Assembly (NCBI GenBank): GCA_036388675.1
Contig: DASVRI010000033.1
Location: forward strand, 124,001-188,000
Direction of reading: 5' to 3'
Origin: DASVUS01 sp036388675
Lineage (GTDB): Bacteria; Armatimonadota; Abditibacteriia; Abditibacteriales; Abditibacteriaceae
Length of the DNA: 64,000 nt
This document shows positions 54,037 to 61,972 of the stretch, piece after piece. Made by a program: the position numbers and the translations under genes. Below the pieces are notes generated by a model. That model saw only the letters and a list, made by a program, of their open reading frames with translations, made no database searches and had not been told where the DNA came from. Numbering within the stretch: the first letter of the stretch is position 1; every line of letters begins with the position of its first letter.

Positions 54037-54891
54037 ATGAACATGAAATCTTTTTTCCTCTCCCTGCCTGTGGCCCTGGTGCTCACCAGTTGCAGCGCCC
54101 CCGCCACGGAAGACAACAATCCCGACAATTTTCTCAATGCCAACGCCACCTCGAGTGCCAACAATGCTTCGACAACTGCTGCGCCCACGGGTGTAGCAAC
54201 GACTGCCAACGCGCAGACTTCGGGTGCTGGCAATTCGGGCAGCGGTGCATCCGGCACGGGAGCCGGCGCCAAGACCTACAAAGTGATTGACGAAGCATCG
54301 CCGGACATGCCTGCTGAGATCGTTGCAGCTCTCAAAAAAGCTAAGGTTCCTCCCCCACCCGCTACGCTGAAAGTGGCCGATAGACAGCGTGTGCGACTTA
54401 TAACCTCGAAAGGAACCATTGTAGTAGAACTCAATCCTCAGGCAGCGCCGCTTCATGCGAAGAGCTTTGCTTATCTCGCGGGACGTAAATTCTTCGATGG
54501 CACTGTGTTCCACCGCTATGTGCCCGGCTTTGTGATTCAGGGAGGTGACCCGCTCACTAAAAATCCCAAGTTTGGTGCGCCTTATGCGTCCATGACCGGA
54601 CAGCCTTCCGGGTTTCACGGGACAGGTGGCCCCGGCTACCAGATTCCACGTGAGTACAGTAACTTGACACATGAGAAGTTTGTGCTTGCAGCGGCACGTG
54701 GCAGAGATCCTGATTCGGCAGGCAGCCAGTTCTACATTACCCTGGAGGCGCAGCCATCGCTGGACAAAGATACACCCACTTCCGTTGATCCAAACGGCTA
54801 TACGGTGTTCGGCAAAGTGGTCAGCGGCAGCGATGTCGTTTCCAAACTGCGCGCCGGAGACAAGTTGCAAAGCGCAACTCTGGTGAAGTAG
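54037..54891 (+). CDS. Lipoprotein cyclophilin-type peptidyl-prolyl isomerase
   Basis: This 284-residue exported isomerase has a type II signal peptide with lipobox VLTSC. A Ser/Thr/Asn/Ala/Gly-rich linker (to about 85) and a cyclophilin domain (about 115-284) follow. Catalytic and binding residues are visible in FFDGTVFHRYVPGFVIQGGDP (Arg), GSQFYITLEAQPSLD and VFGKVVSGSDVV. It helps fold proteins in the periplasm. I choose the ATG at 54037 for its spacing from ctgag; 54031 and 54043 are alternatives. The next gene starts 17 bp downstream. Confidence 0.9.
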   Translation: MNMKSFFLSLPVALVLTSCSAPATEDNNPDNFLNANATSSANNASTTAAPTGVATTANAQTSGAGNSGSGASGTGAGAKTYKVIDEASPDMPAEIVAALKKAKVPPPPATLKVADRQRVRLITSKGTIVVELNPQAAPLHAKSFAYLAGRKFFDGTVFHRYVPGFVIQGGDPLTKNPKFGAPYASMTGQPSGFHGTGGPGYQIPREYSNLTHEKFVLAAARGRDPDSAGSQFYITLEAQPSLDKDTPTSVDPNGYTVFGKVVSGSDVVSKLRAGDKLQSATLVK

Positions 54892-54908
54892 CACTCTCAA
54901 AAGATGTA

Positions 54909-55181
54909 ATGACGCCGTTTCACGTTGTTCTTTATAGCCGGCCCGGTTGCTGCCTGTGCGACCGGGCCGCTGAACTTCTGCAATCGTTGCAGCACGAATT
55001 TCCGCACGAACTGCACACAGCCAATATCGACGAAGATCCTGTCCTCAAAGAAAAGTGGCGCTGCCACATTCCCGTTATCTTCATCAATGGCAGCCATCGT
55101 GTCGCCCTGCGCATCACGGAAGAGCGTCTGCGCCGTGCCTTTTTACACACTTTGCAAAAACGCCGGACATCGCATAAATAG
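54909..55181 (+). CDS. Glutaredoxin-like protein (DUF836 type)
   Basis: This 90-residue thioredoxin-fold protein has the redox motif GCCLCDRAA (CxxC, with an extra Cys) and a conserved HIPVIFINGSHR block with a cis-Pro. It fits the glutaredoxin-like DUF836 group, whose members take part in thiol-disulfide exchange. It lies between the cyclophilin and the L,D-transpeptidase genes on the same strand with small gaps. Confidence 0.85.
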   Translation: MTPFHVVLYSRPGCCLCDRAAELLQSLQHEFPHELHTANIDEDPVLKEKWRCHIPVIFINGSHRVALRITEERLRRAFLHTLQKRRTSHK

Positions 55182-55215
55182 TCAGCATCACAACCGCCCC
55201 AGATTCAACCTTCTC

Positions 55216-56100
55216 ATGTTGCAAAAGCCTTTCAAAATCATTGTCGTCCTCGTCCTTCTGAGTACTCATTTCGCCGTAGCAACTTCGCCTGTCCAGGCTC
55301 AAACGTCGGCATTGCTGGATCCCGTTACTTTATTGCCGCCTGCACCGCAGCAAGATGCCTGGGCCAATGGTTCAGCGCAAAAACCGAGCGAGCGCTGGCA
55401 AGGTTTTATCGAGCGGGCGCTCGAAACGTCGCCCGTCGGCGTGCGGCAAACAGCTGTGACCCCGCCGGTGCTGAAACCAGTTCCAGCAGTTCCTGCCTCT
55501 GAAGTTGTGCCGGCACCCGGGTCAGTCGCAGTTCCGGCGCGCACGACGCATGAACCATTGCGCGACATCGCACGACGCAAGAACCTGGCGCTGCCGCTGA
55601 AGAAGGCACGCATCGTGGTGTGGAAGTCGCAGCGCCGCCTGGATTTATTCGACGGCAACCAACTCGTAAAAACCTATCGCGTGGCGCTAGGCTCGCAGCC
55701 GACGGGGCACAAGCAGCAACAGGGCGATGGCCGCACACCCGAAGGGCAATACTTTATCTGCACGCGCAATGCTCGAACATCGGCGTTTCACATCTTTCTC
55801 GGTCTGAGTTATCCGGCGCTACCCGATGCTACGCGGGCCATTAACAACAAGGCAATTACATGGCGCGAGTATCAGGCCATTCGACAGCGTCTGGCCTCGC
55901 GCAATGCACCGCTGTGGCGCACGCGGCTGGGCGGCTGGGTCGGCATCCACGGCGGAAGTGATGCGAGCTTCGCACAACGCACCGCGCGCGAACGCGGCAG
56001 CAGCGATTGGACAGCCGGTTGCATCGCGCTCACCAATGCGGAGATCCGCGAAATTTATGCCGCTACGAAAATGGGCACGCCGGTTCTGGTAAAGCCATAA
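55216..56100 (+). CDS. L,D-transpeptidase (YkuD/YafK-like)
   Basis: This 294-residue secreted enzyme has a signal peptide ending VQA (near 28), a Pro/Ala-rich linker (about 60-125) and a YkuD domain (about 130-294). The conserved His lies in GIHGGSD (near 244). The catalytic-cysteine block reads DWTAGCIALTN (Cys near 269) rather than the usual SHGC. Such enzymes crosslink peptidoglycan stem peptides or attach proteins. The ATG at 55216 gives the signal peptide; the frame is open upstream over the preceding gene without homology. A GAGTACTC copy lies in the signal-peptide codons. It is followed by a hairpin. Confidence 0.88.
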   Translation: MLQKPFKIIVVLVLLSTHFAVATSPVQAQTSALLDPVTLLPPAPQQDAWANGSAQKPSERWQGFIERALETSPVGVRQTAVTPPVLKPVPAVPASEVVPAPGSVAVPARTTHEPLRDIARRKNLALPLKKARIVVWKSQRRLDLFDGNQLVKTYRVALGSQPTGHKQQQGDGRTPEGQYFICTRNARTSAFHIFLGLSYPALPDATRAINNKAITWREYQAIRQRLASRNAPLWRTRLGGWVGIHGGSDASFAQRTARERGSSDWTAGCIALTNAEIREIYAATKMGTPVLVKP

Positions 56101-56117
56101 GGCTTGTAATCACCCAA

Positions 56118-56175
56118 CGAACCCGAAGCGTAAGCAGGGCCTGAATACTGGCCCGTCACTCACGCTCCAGGTTCG
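56118..56175. terminator. Hairpin between convergent genes
   Basis: An imperfect inverted repeat with arms beginning cgaacccgaagcgtaagc. Its arm is related to that of the 43553-43627 repeat. It lies between the L,D-transpeptidase and rhamnosidase ends. Confidence 0.6.
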
Positions 56176-56197
56176 TAACGGCAGTCAACTTCTACCG

Positions 56198-58687
56198 TTA
56201 ATTTGCTGCAACTTCGATCTGCTGGTGGCCCGTTCTCAGAGGCTGACTCACATCGCCGTAAACAAAGTTTCCACTTGCGCCCTTTGGAAGCGTAACGTGG
56301 CCGCGCAGAGTACTCGCTTCACGCTGCAAGTTAACTTCGATTTCGCCCAACGGATGCACCATCGTGCCGCGCGCACTGGTGAGCGAACCGAGTTGTGGTG
56401 CAATTCGCACGCTTTTGAAACCGGGTTCCGCCGGACGAATGCCCAGCACTGTGGCGAAGTAGTGGAACAACGGGTGCGCGCCCCAGGCGTGGCAATCGGA
56501 GCGCGTTGGCTCCGGCATCTCAATAGTCGTTTTCAGGCCCTGCGCCTTCAATTCGAACCAGCCCTGCATTCGCGTGAAGAAGTGTTCCATCGCACCGAGC
56601 ACACGATAGGTTTCAAACAGGTAATGTGTGAAATAAATCGTGGTGCGCGCCAGGTCGGTGTCGTTTCGCAGGCCGTGCGCGATGCGTTGGCGCTGCGCAT
56701 CCGTCAAACTTCCGCCCAGTTCATACGCTAAAATAGCGAGGCACTGCGAGTGTTCGCTGTAATGCTCGTGTGCAATATCGTCCGCGAAGAGGCCTCGCCC
56801 TTCGTCCCAGAACGTGGTGGTTATAACTTGTTCGGCCTCGTTGGCATAACGACGCCAGCGCGCGGCCATTTCCGTTTCGCCTATCCAATCTTCGAGTTGT
56901 GCGGCCTGGCGTAACACGAGTACTCGTTGCCAGTTGTGCGGGCCGTTTACTCCAGTGCCGCCATCGGGCGCGGCGCCACCTTTCCAACCGGGCACCCAGT
57001 CCATAAAGTTGAAATTCGGGCCAAACGGAATCTGCACCATGCCGTCTGCGTTCACGAACTGGCGATAGCCGTCAAGCACGGCGCGCACGCCGTTCATGCG
57101 CTCTGCGACGAAGCTCATGTCATCGCGCCACAGCGCGAAGTCGTGCACCATTGCCACCCACCACAAAGCGAAGCCGCGCGTCGTTTGCCGCACACGCGAT
57201 GGATAGCGCGACTGCGTCAGGCCGCTGTTCATGCGCGACGCATCGAACATTTGTAACGCCTTGCGTGCCAGGCGGTCGTCATGTGTGAGAGCAAAAGTCG
57301 CCAGAACTTGCAGACGCGTATCGCCGACGTATTGCAACTGCTCGTAATAGGGGCAGTCCATGTACGTCTCGTGGGCGCACATCTGCAACACGCGCACCAT
57401 CAATGGCGCAACATCCAACAAGCGTTGGTCGCTCGCCCCGAAGCGGCTTTGCGGCTCCAGCGGATAACGTGTTTCGCGGATGCCGAAGCGGTGCAACGCG
57501 AGGGCTTCATCTTTGGTTTCCACCACGACTTCTACAAAGCGCCCACACTGCCACCACAAGGTTTCGAAGCAGCGGTTCTGGCCGCCGTCCGGCAAAAAGG
57601 TATCGCCGACGCCATCTTTATACCACCAGATCATGGTGAAGTATTTGCCCTCGACTTCATCACGATTGCCTTTGGGCATCTGGTTCGGCTCATCGAAAAG
57701 GGATTCCTGCCAGTTGACGCGCACCACACTGCCCGTCCCGCCCGAAGTCTCCAATTGCGGGTAAGCGCAGTAATAATCTTCCAAGTCAATGAGTACTCGG
57801 CGGCGCGTGTTTGCCGGAATCGTGACACTTCCCTGCCCGCCAACTAAAGCCTGCCACGCTGTGCTTTCGGGCGCGATATTGTCAGCGGCACGCACCGGAA
57901 TTTTGCAGGTTGTGGCGTCCGGAAATTCGCTGAACAGGCGCGGCGCGTCCGCCGGAATTTCAGCGACCAGACGAACTTTCCCGACGTGCCGTGCTTCATC
58001 CAGCATGAGGGGCAATGTCCCCGGCTTCATCAGGTGCAGCGGCGAGAAGTCGTTAAGCAACTGCGGGTCGTTGCCAAAGTCGCGTTCTTCAACCGCCTGC
58101 CAACCTTCGCCGTCGCCACGCTCGAAGTCCCAGTCAAATGCATCGCCATGAACGATTAAGTTGAACCCTGTTCCCCACGCAACAATCGGGCTGCAAAATT
58201 CGTATCCGCCCAGTTTCCGGGCTTCCCACGGTGCGACGCCAGTGCCCATCAGCGCGACGTGCTCCGGCTCCTGCGGCGAAAGAATAAATCCGGGATAAAC
58301 GGTCATCTGCGCGTAAGGAGCACCCGCATTTTCAGCCAACCCATGAGACCAAACGCGCGCCACAAGGACATGCGAGCCGGCTTCGAACGGCACATCATAG
58401 GTTTCAAAGAACCAGTTGTCGGCATCGCCGCGCTCGGAGCCACGCCCGATGCGAAGGCCATTCACAAAAAGCTCATACCGCTCATCCGCACTGACGTGCA
58501 TGCGCACCGTGGTCGCTGTGTCCACACGGAAGCGGCAACGATACGCCGTCACAAAAGGCGGCTCACCGGCATCGGGCAAACACACCCACTTGCAGGGCCA
58601 TTTTCCGGCGCGCTCACGATTCTTGTCGCCCGGAGGTGGAGCGTTCTCGACATCTTGATACGGATCGCCGTTGATGAGTACTCGCAT
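56198..58687 (-). CDS. Alpha-L-rhamnosidase, GH78-like
   Basis: This 829-residue glycosidase has an N-terminal beta-sandwich (YELFVNGLRIGRG) and an (alpha/alpha)6 barrel with the GH78 signatures DCPYYEQLQYVGDTRL, WVPGWKGG, and EPTRSDCHAWGAHPLF. No signal peptide is apparent, so it may be cytoplasmic. It should release L-rhamnose from plant glycosides or polysaccharides, feeding the aldolase encoded upstream. The start codon ATG and the next codons (CGA GTA CTC) form a GAGTACTC copy; no Shine-Dalgarno is visible, and it follows the oxidoreductase by 13 bp. Last gene of the operon. Confidence 0.88.
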   Translation of the reverse strand: MRVLINGDPYQDVENAPPPGDKNRERAGKWPCKWVCLPDAGEPPFVTAYRCRFRVDTATTVRMHVSADERYELFVNGLRIGRGSERGDADNWFFETYDVPFEAGSHVLVARVWSHGLAENAGAPYAQMTVYPGFILSPQEPEHVALMGTGVAPWEARKLGGYEFCSPIVAWGTGFNLIVHGDAFDWDFERGDGEGWQAVEERDFGNDPQLLNDFSPLHLMKPGTLPLMLDEARHVGKVRLVAEIPADAPRLFSEFPDATTCKIPVRAADNIAPESTAWQALVGGQGSVTIPANTRRRVLIDLEDYYCAYPQLETSGGTGSVVRVNWQESLFDEPNQMPKGNRDEVEGKYFTMIWWYKDGVGDTFLPDGGQNRCFETLWWQCGRFVEVVVETKDEALALHRFGIRETRYPLEPQSRFGASDQRLLDVAPLMVRVLQMCAHETYMDCPYYEQLQYVGDTRLQVLATFALTHDDRLARKALQMFDASRMNSGLTQSRYPSRVRQTTRGFALWWVAMVHDFALWRDDMSFVAERMNGVRAVLDGYRQFVNADGMVQIPFGPNFNFMDWVPGWKGGAAPDGGTGVNGPHNWQRVLVLRQAAQLEDWIGETEMAARWRRYANEAEQVITTTFWDEGRGLFADDIAHEHYSEHSQCLAILAYELGGSLTDAQRQRIAHGLRNDTDLARTTIYFTHYLFETYRVLGAMEHFFTRMQGWFELKAQGLKTTIEMPEPTRSDCHAWGAHPLFHYFATVLGIRPAEPGFKSVRIAPQLGSLTSARGTMVHPLGEIEVNLQREASTLRGHVTLPKGASGNFVYGDVSQPLRTGHQQIEVAAN

Positions 58688-58700
58688 GAGAATTTTGGTT

Positions 58701-59669
58701 TTACGAGAGTTCTTGCATTGCGACGACGCGGTTCTGAGTTGCAGACAGCAAAATCGCTTCAGCTACCGTCATGACTTTGAGCGCCCAATCGACGTTGGCT
58801 ACGGGAGTCGCATCAGTTTGGATGCACTCGAGAAAGTGACCGCGCAAATCGAAGGCGGGGTCGGTCTCGATGTCGTTGCGGCCTTTACCACGCTCGGCGA
58901 AGTAGAGCTTGGTGCCCCATTCATTGGTGGCGGCACCGGCGCGCGTGCCTTCCACACTGCGAAAATACTGCGGATTGGAAGAGAGCCAGCTACCCTCGTG
59001 CATCCCGTTGGCACCATTGGCAAAGGCCAGTGTGACGAAGATGTGGTCGTTGCTGCGTTCGTTGTCGCGATTGGCTGCCCAGGTGCGCGCATAAACCGAC
59101 TGCACCTCACCGCCAAGGCACATCATCCAGTCGATTTCGTGAATGTTAACCTCGTAGAGCAGACCGCCGGACAAATTGGGATCAAGTCGCCACCTGGATG
59201 CATTCGCCGGATCCATAAATCCAAGTCGACGCGAACACACTGAGATCAAGTCACCGAATTCACCTTCGCGATTTAGGCGCTGCATGGTCTGCACGTCGCT
59301 GCCGAAACGCGTGGCAAACCCGACCACCGACTTTACACCGGCATCCTTAACCGCAGTCGCGATGTCACGCGCCTGTTCCAAATTGAGCCCCATCGGCTTT
59401 TCGCAATAAACGTGTTTGCCGGCCCTGGCACAGGCGATGGCCTGTTCATGGTGCAGAAAGTTGGGAGACGACACCACAACGGCATCAACGCCGTCCAGAA
59501 ACTCGGTGTAATCCGCGACGGCCTCGGTGTTAAGTTCTGCGGCCAGCTTCTGCGCGACATCCAGCGCCACATCGGCAACCGCTACCAGTTCGGCTCTATC
59601 TGATTGCGCGAAGTAGCGCGCATGACTGACCGCGTTAGGCCCGGCTCCAATAATTCCAATGCGTGTCAT
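58701..59669 (-). CDS. Gfo/Idh/MocA-family oxidoreductase
   Basis: This 322-residue NAD(P)-dependent sugar dehydrogenase-like protein has the N-terminal Rossmann motif GIIGAGPNAVSH, the signature CEKPMGL (near 91-97) and a C-terminal alpha/beta domain. The usual catalytic Lys is in EKP. It probably oxidises a sugar or sugar acid, possibly an L-rhamnose intermediate, given its position between rhamnosidase and aldolase genes with 13- and 23-bp gaps. It has no GAGTACTC copy. Confidence 0.92.
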   Translation of the reverse strand: MTRIGIIGAGPNAVSHARYFAQSDRAELVAVADVALDVAQKLAAELNTEAVADYTEFLDGVDAVVVSSPNFLHHEQAIACARAGKHVYCEKPMGLNLEQARDIATAVKDAGVKSVVGFATRFGSDVQTMQRLNREGEFGDLISVCSRRLGFMDPANASRWRLDPNLSGGLLYEVNIHEIDWMMCLGGEVQSVYARTWAANRDNERSNDHIFVTLAFANGANGMHEGSWLSSNPQYFRSVEGTRAGAATNEWGTKLYFAERGKGRNDIETDPAFDLRGHFLECIQTDATPVANVDWALKVMTVAEAILLSATQNRVVAMQELS

Positions 59670-59692
59670 GATATTCTTGTGTGGCTCAGAAG

Positions 59693-61876
59693 TCAGCGCA
59701 GAAAAGCTTCGTGTAAGCCGCCATCAACCGGAATGATCTGACCCGTTGTTTTGCTCAGGCGGTTGGTCAGCAGCAAGTAAAATGCTTCGGCCTGATCGGC
59801 TGGTGTAATCGGCGTTTTTGTCAGCGTGCGCTGCGCATAGAAGTGCGCCAACTTGGAGCGCAGTTCATCATCCGATTCGCTTTCCGAGTACTCGATGTCA
59901 TACTTGGCCAGACTTGAAATGACACGGTCGCGCGGGAACATGGCACTGCCCTGCACCACCGTTGCGGGCGCAACGCCGTTGACGCGCACCAGTGGAGACA
60001 ACTCGATAGCCAGCTCACGCACCAGATGATTCGCCGCTGCTTTGCTCGTGTCGTAAGCCACGCTGCCCTTCTTGGCAACAACCGCGTTGGCGCTGGTGGT
60101 CAGCACCAGGTTGCCGCTGAGTCCCTGCTCTTTCCATGTCGGTAGCGCTTCATCGGCCACCAGGTAGCCACCCGTGACGTTGATGGCGAAAGTTGTGGCC
60201 CACTTCTCATCCGGGATGTGTCCGCTCGTATCGGGCGGCGCAAAGTAACCGGCTGTGACAACGATTGAATCGAAACCGCCATAAGCCAGCGCCACCTGGT
60301 CGAGCATGGCGCGGATGCTGGCGCGGTCGGTGATGTTGGCCGAGAGACCAACCGCCTGACCACAGCCGGAAATGCCGCTACCGGCCACACCAATGCCAAG
60401 CCCGACCTGGTCGATAATTTGTTGCGCCGTCGCTTTTGCCCCTTCGTCGTTGAGATCAACGCACACGACATGCGCGCCGTCTTTAACGATGCGGTGCGCC
60501 ACTTCGCGCCCGATGCCCGAACCCGCACCTAAGACAACCACAATTTGGCGTGCCAGCTCTTTTTCGGGCGGCATGCGCTTGAGCTTGGCTTCTTCGAGCA
60601 GCCAGTACTCGATGTCGAACGCTTCCTGCTGTGGCAGCGCGATGTATTCATCAATCGCTTCGGTGCCGCGCATCACTTCAACCGCGCAGTTGTAGAACTC
60701 AGCCGTGACGCGGCTTTCCGACTTGTCTTTGCCCCACGCGATCATACCCAGACCGGGAACGAGAATCACAGTTGGGTTCGGGTCGCGCATGGCCGGCGAG
60801 TTGTCGCGCTTGTTGCGGTTGTAATAGTCAGCGTAGTCTTCACGATATTGCACAATGCCGTCGCTCAGCTTCTGTTTGAGCATTGCAAGGTCTTCGCTTT
60901 GTGGATTCCACTCAACGTACAGCGGCTTGATCTTGGTGCGCAGGAAGTGGTCGGGACAAGAAGTGCCCAGTTCGGCAAGGCGCTTGGCATCGTGCGAGTT
61001 GACGAAGCGCAAGATAACGTCGTCATCCTGAACCGTGCCGATGAAGCGACGCTGCTGCGACACCTGTCCGCGCAACCAGGGTAGAATCTGTGCGAGTACT
61101 CGCTGGCGCTCGGTTTCATCGAGCGTTTGATACTTTTGTCCGCCGAAGGTTTGCTCGCCCTTGTCGTGTGCCGCGATGAATCGTGCGGCTTTTTCAATGA
61201 GTTCAAGAGAAAGTTCGTAGCAGGCTTTGTCATCATTGTCCCAGTTAATGAGGCCGTGCTGACCGAGAATGACACCCTTGGCATGGGGATGCTTCTGATG
61301 AATGTCTTGCAGAATTAGCCCCAGCTCAAAGCCCGGACGCAACCACGGCGTCCAGATGACATCATCGCCGTAGATCTCTCTGGTCAACTTCTCCGAGTTC
61401 TTAGCAGCAGCTACGGAAATGGCCGCGTTGGGATGGGTGTGATCGACATGCTTGATGTTTACAAACGAATGCAGCGGCGTGTCGATGGAACTGGGGCGTG
61501 GGTTCAGATTGAAGGTGCAGTGCGAATACATGCCGACCATTTTGTCTTCGGCGGGTGTTTTGGGGCCGCGCTCCTGGGCGCGCCCATAGACGTTCTGCAA
61601 GTCGAGTAACTTTTGCTGATACAACGAAGAGAAGTTCTCCTTCTTGCTGGTGCGCAGGTCGCCGCCGGAGCCTTTGACCCACAACACTTCCACCTCTTCG
61701 CCGGTGAGAGGATCAGTTTCCAGCAGCTTGGCGCTGGTGTTGCCACCGCCCGTATTAGTGATGCGTTGGTCGCTGCCAAGGATGTTGGAACGGTAAATGA
61801 GCCGCTCGACTGCGTCCAGAGAATTTGCCTTTTCGTCGTTCCACAAGTAGTTGACGAACTTGAAATCACGATTCAT
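59693..61876 (-). CDS. Bifunctional class II aldolase / short-chain dehydrogenase (RhaEW type)
   Basis: This 727-residue fusion combines an N-terminal rhamnulose-1-phosphate aldolase-like class II domain with a C-terminal short-chain dehydrogenase domain. The aldolase part shows RITNTGGGNTSAKL, HSFVNIKHVDHTHPN (zinc ligands) and GVILGQHGLINW. The dehydrogenase part (from about 460) shows VVLGAGSGIGREVAHRI and SVAYDTSKAA (YxxxK). Together they split rhamnulose-1-phosphate and oxidise the lactaldehyde product. This fits the bifunctional RhaEW group. It is the third gene of the operon and has two GAGTACTC copies. Confidence 0.93.
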   Translation of the reverse strand: MNRDFKFVNYLWNDEKANSLDAVERLIYRSNILGSDQRITNTGGGNTSAKLLETDPLTGEEVEVLWVKGSGGDLRTSKKENFSSLYQQKLLDLQNVYGRAQERGPKTPAEDKMVGMYSHCTFNLNPRPSSIDTPLHSFVNIKHVDHTHPNAAISVAAAKNSEKLTREIYGDDVIWTPWLRPGFELGLILQDIHQKHPHAKGVILGQHGLINWDNDDKACYELSLELIEKAARFIAAHDKGEQTFGGQKYQTLDETERQRVLAQILPWLRGQVSQQRRFIGTVQDDDVILRFVNSHDAKRLAELGTSCPDHFLRTKIKPLYVEWNPQSEDLAMLKQKLSDGIVQYREDYADYYNRNKRDNSPAMRDPNPTVILVPGLGMIAWGKDKSESRVTAEFYNCAVEVMRGTEAIDEYIALPQQEAFDIEYWLLEEAKLKRMPPEKELARQIVVVLGAGSGIGREVAHRIVKDGAHVVCVDLNDEGAKATAQQIIDQVGLGIGVAGSGISGCGQAVGLSANITDRASIRAMLDQVALAYGGFDSIVVTAGYFAPPDTSGHIPDEKWATTFAINVTGGYLVADEALPTWKEQGLSGNLVLTTSANAVVAKKGSVAYDTSKAAANHLVRELAIELSPLVRVNGVAPATVVQGSAMFPRDRVISSLAKYDIEYSESESDDELRSKLAHFYAQRTLTKTPITPADQAEAFYLLLTNRLSKTTGQIIPVDGGLHEAFLR

Positions 61877-61972
61877 GTCGTTTCCATTCCACCCGGTTAA
61901 TCGTTTCGTTTTGGCTACAATCCATTATAGCAAGCTGTCTCTCTTGGCACTTTACAGCGGGCTTGAACAGAC

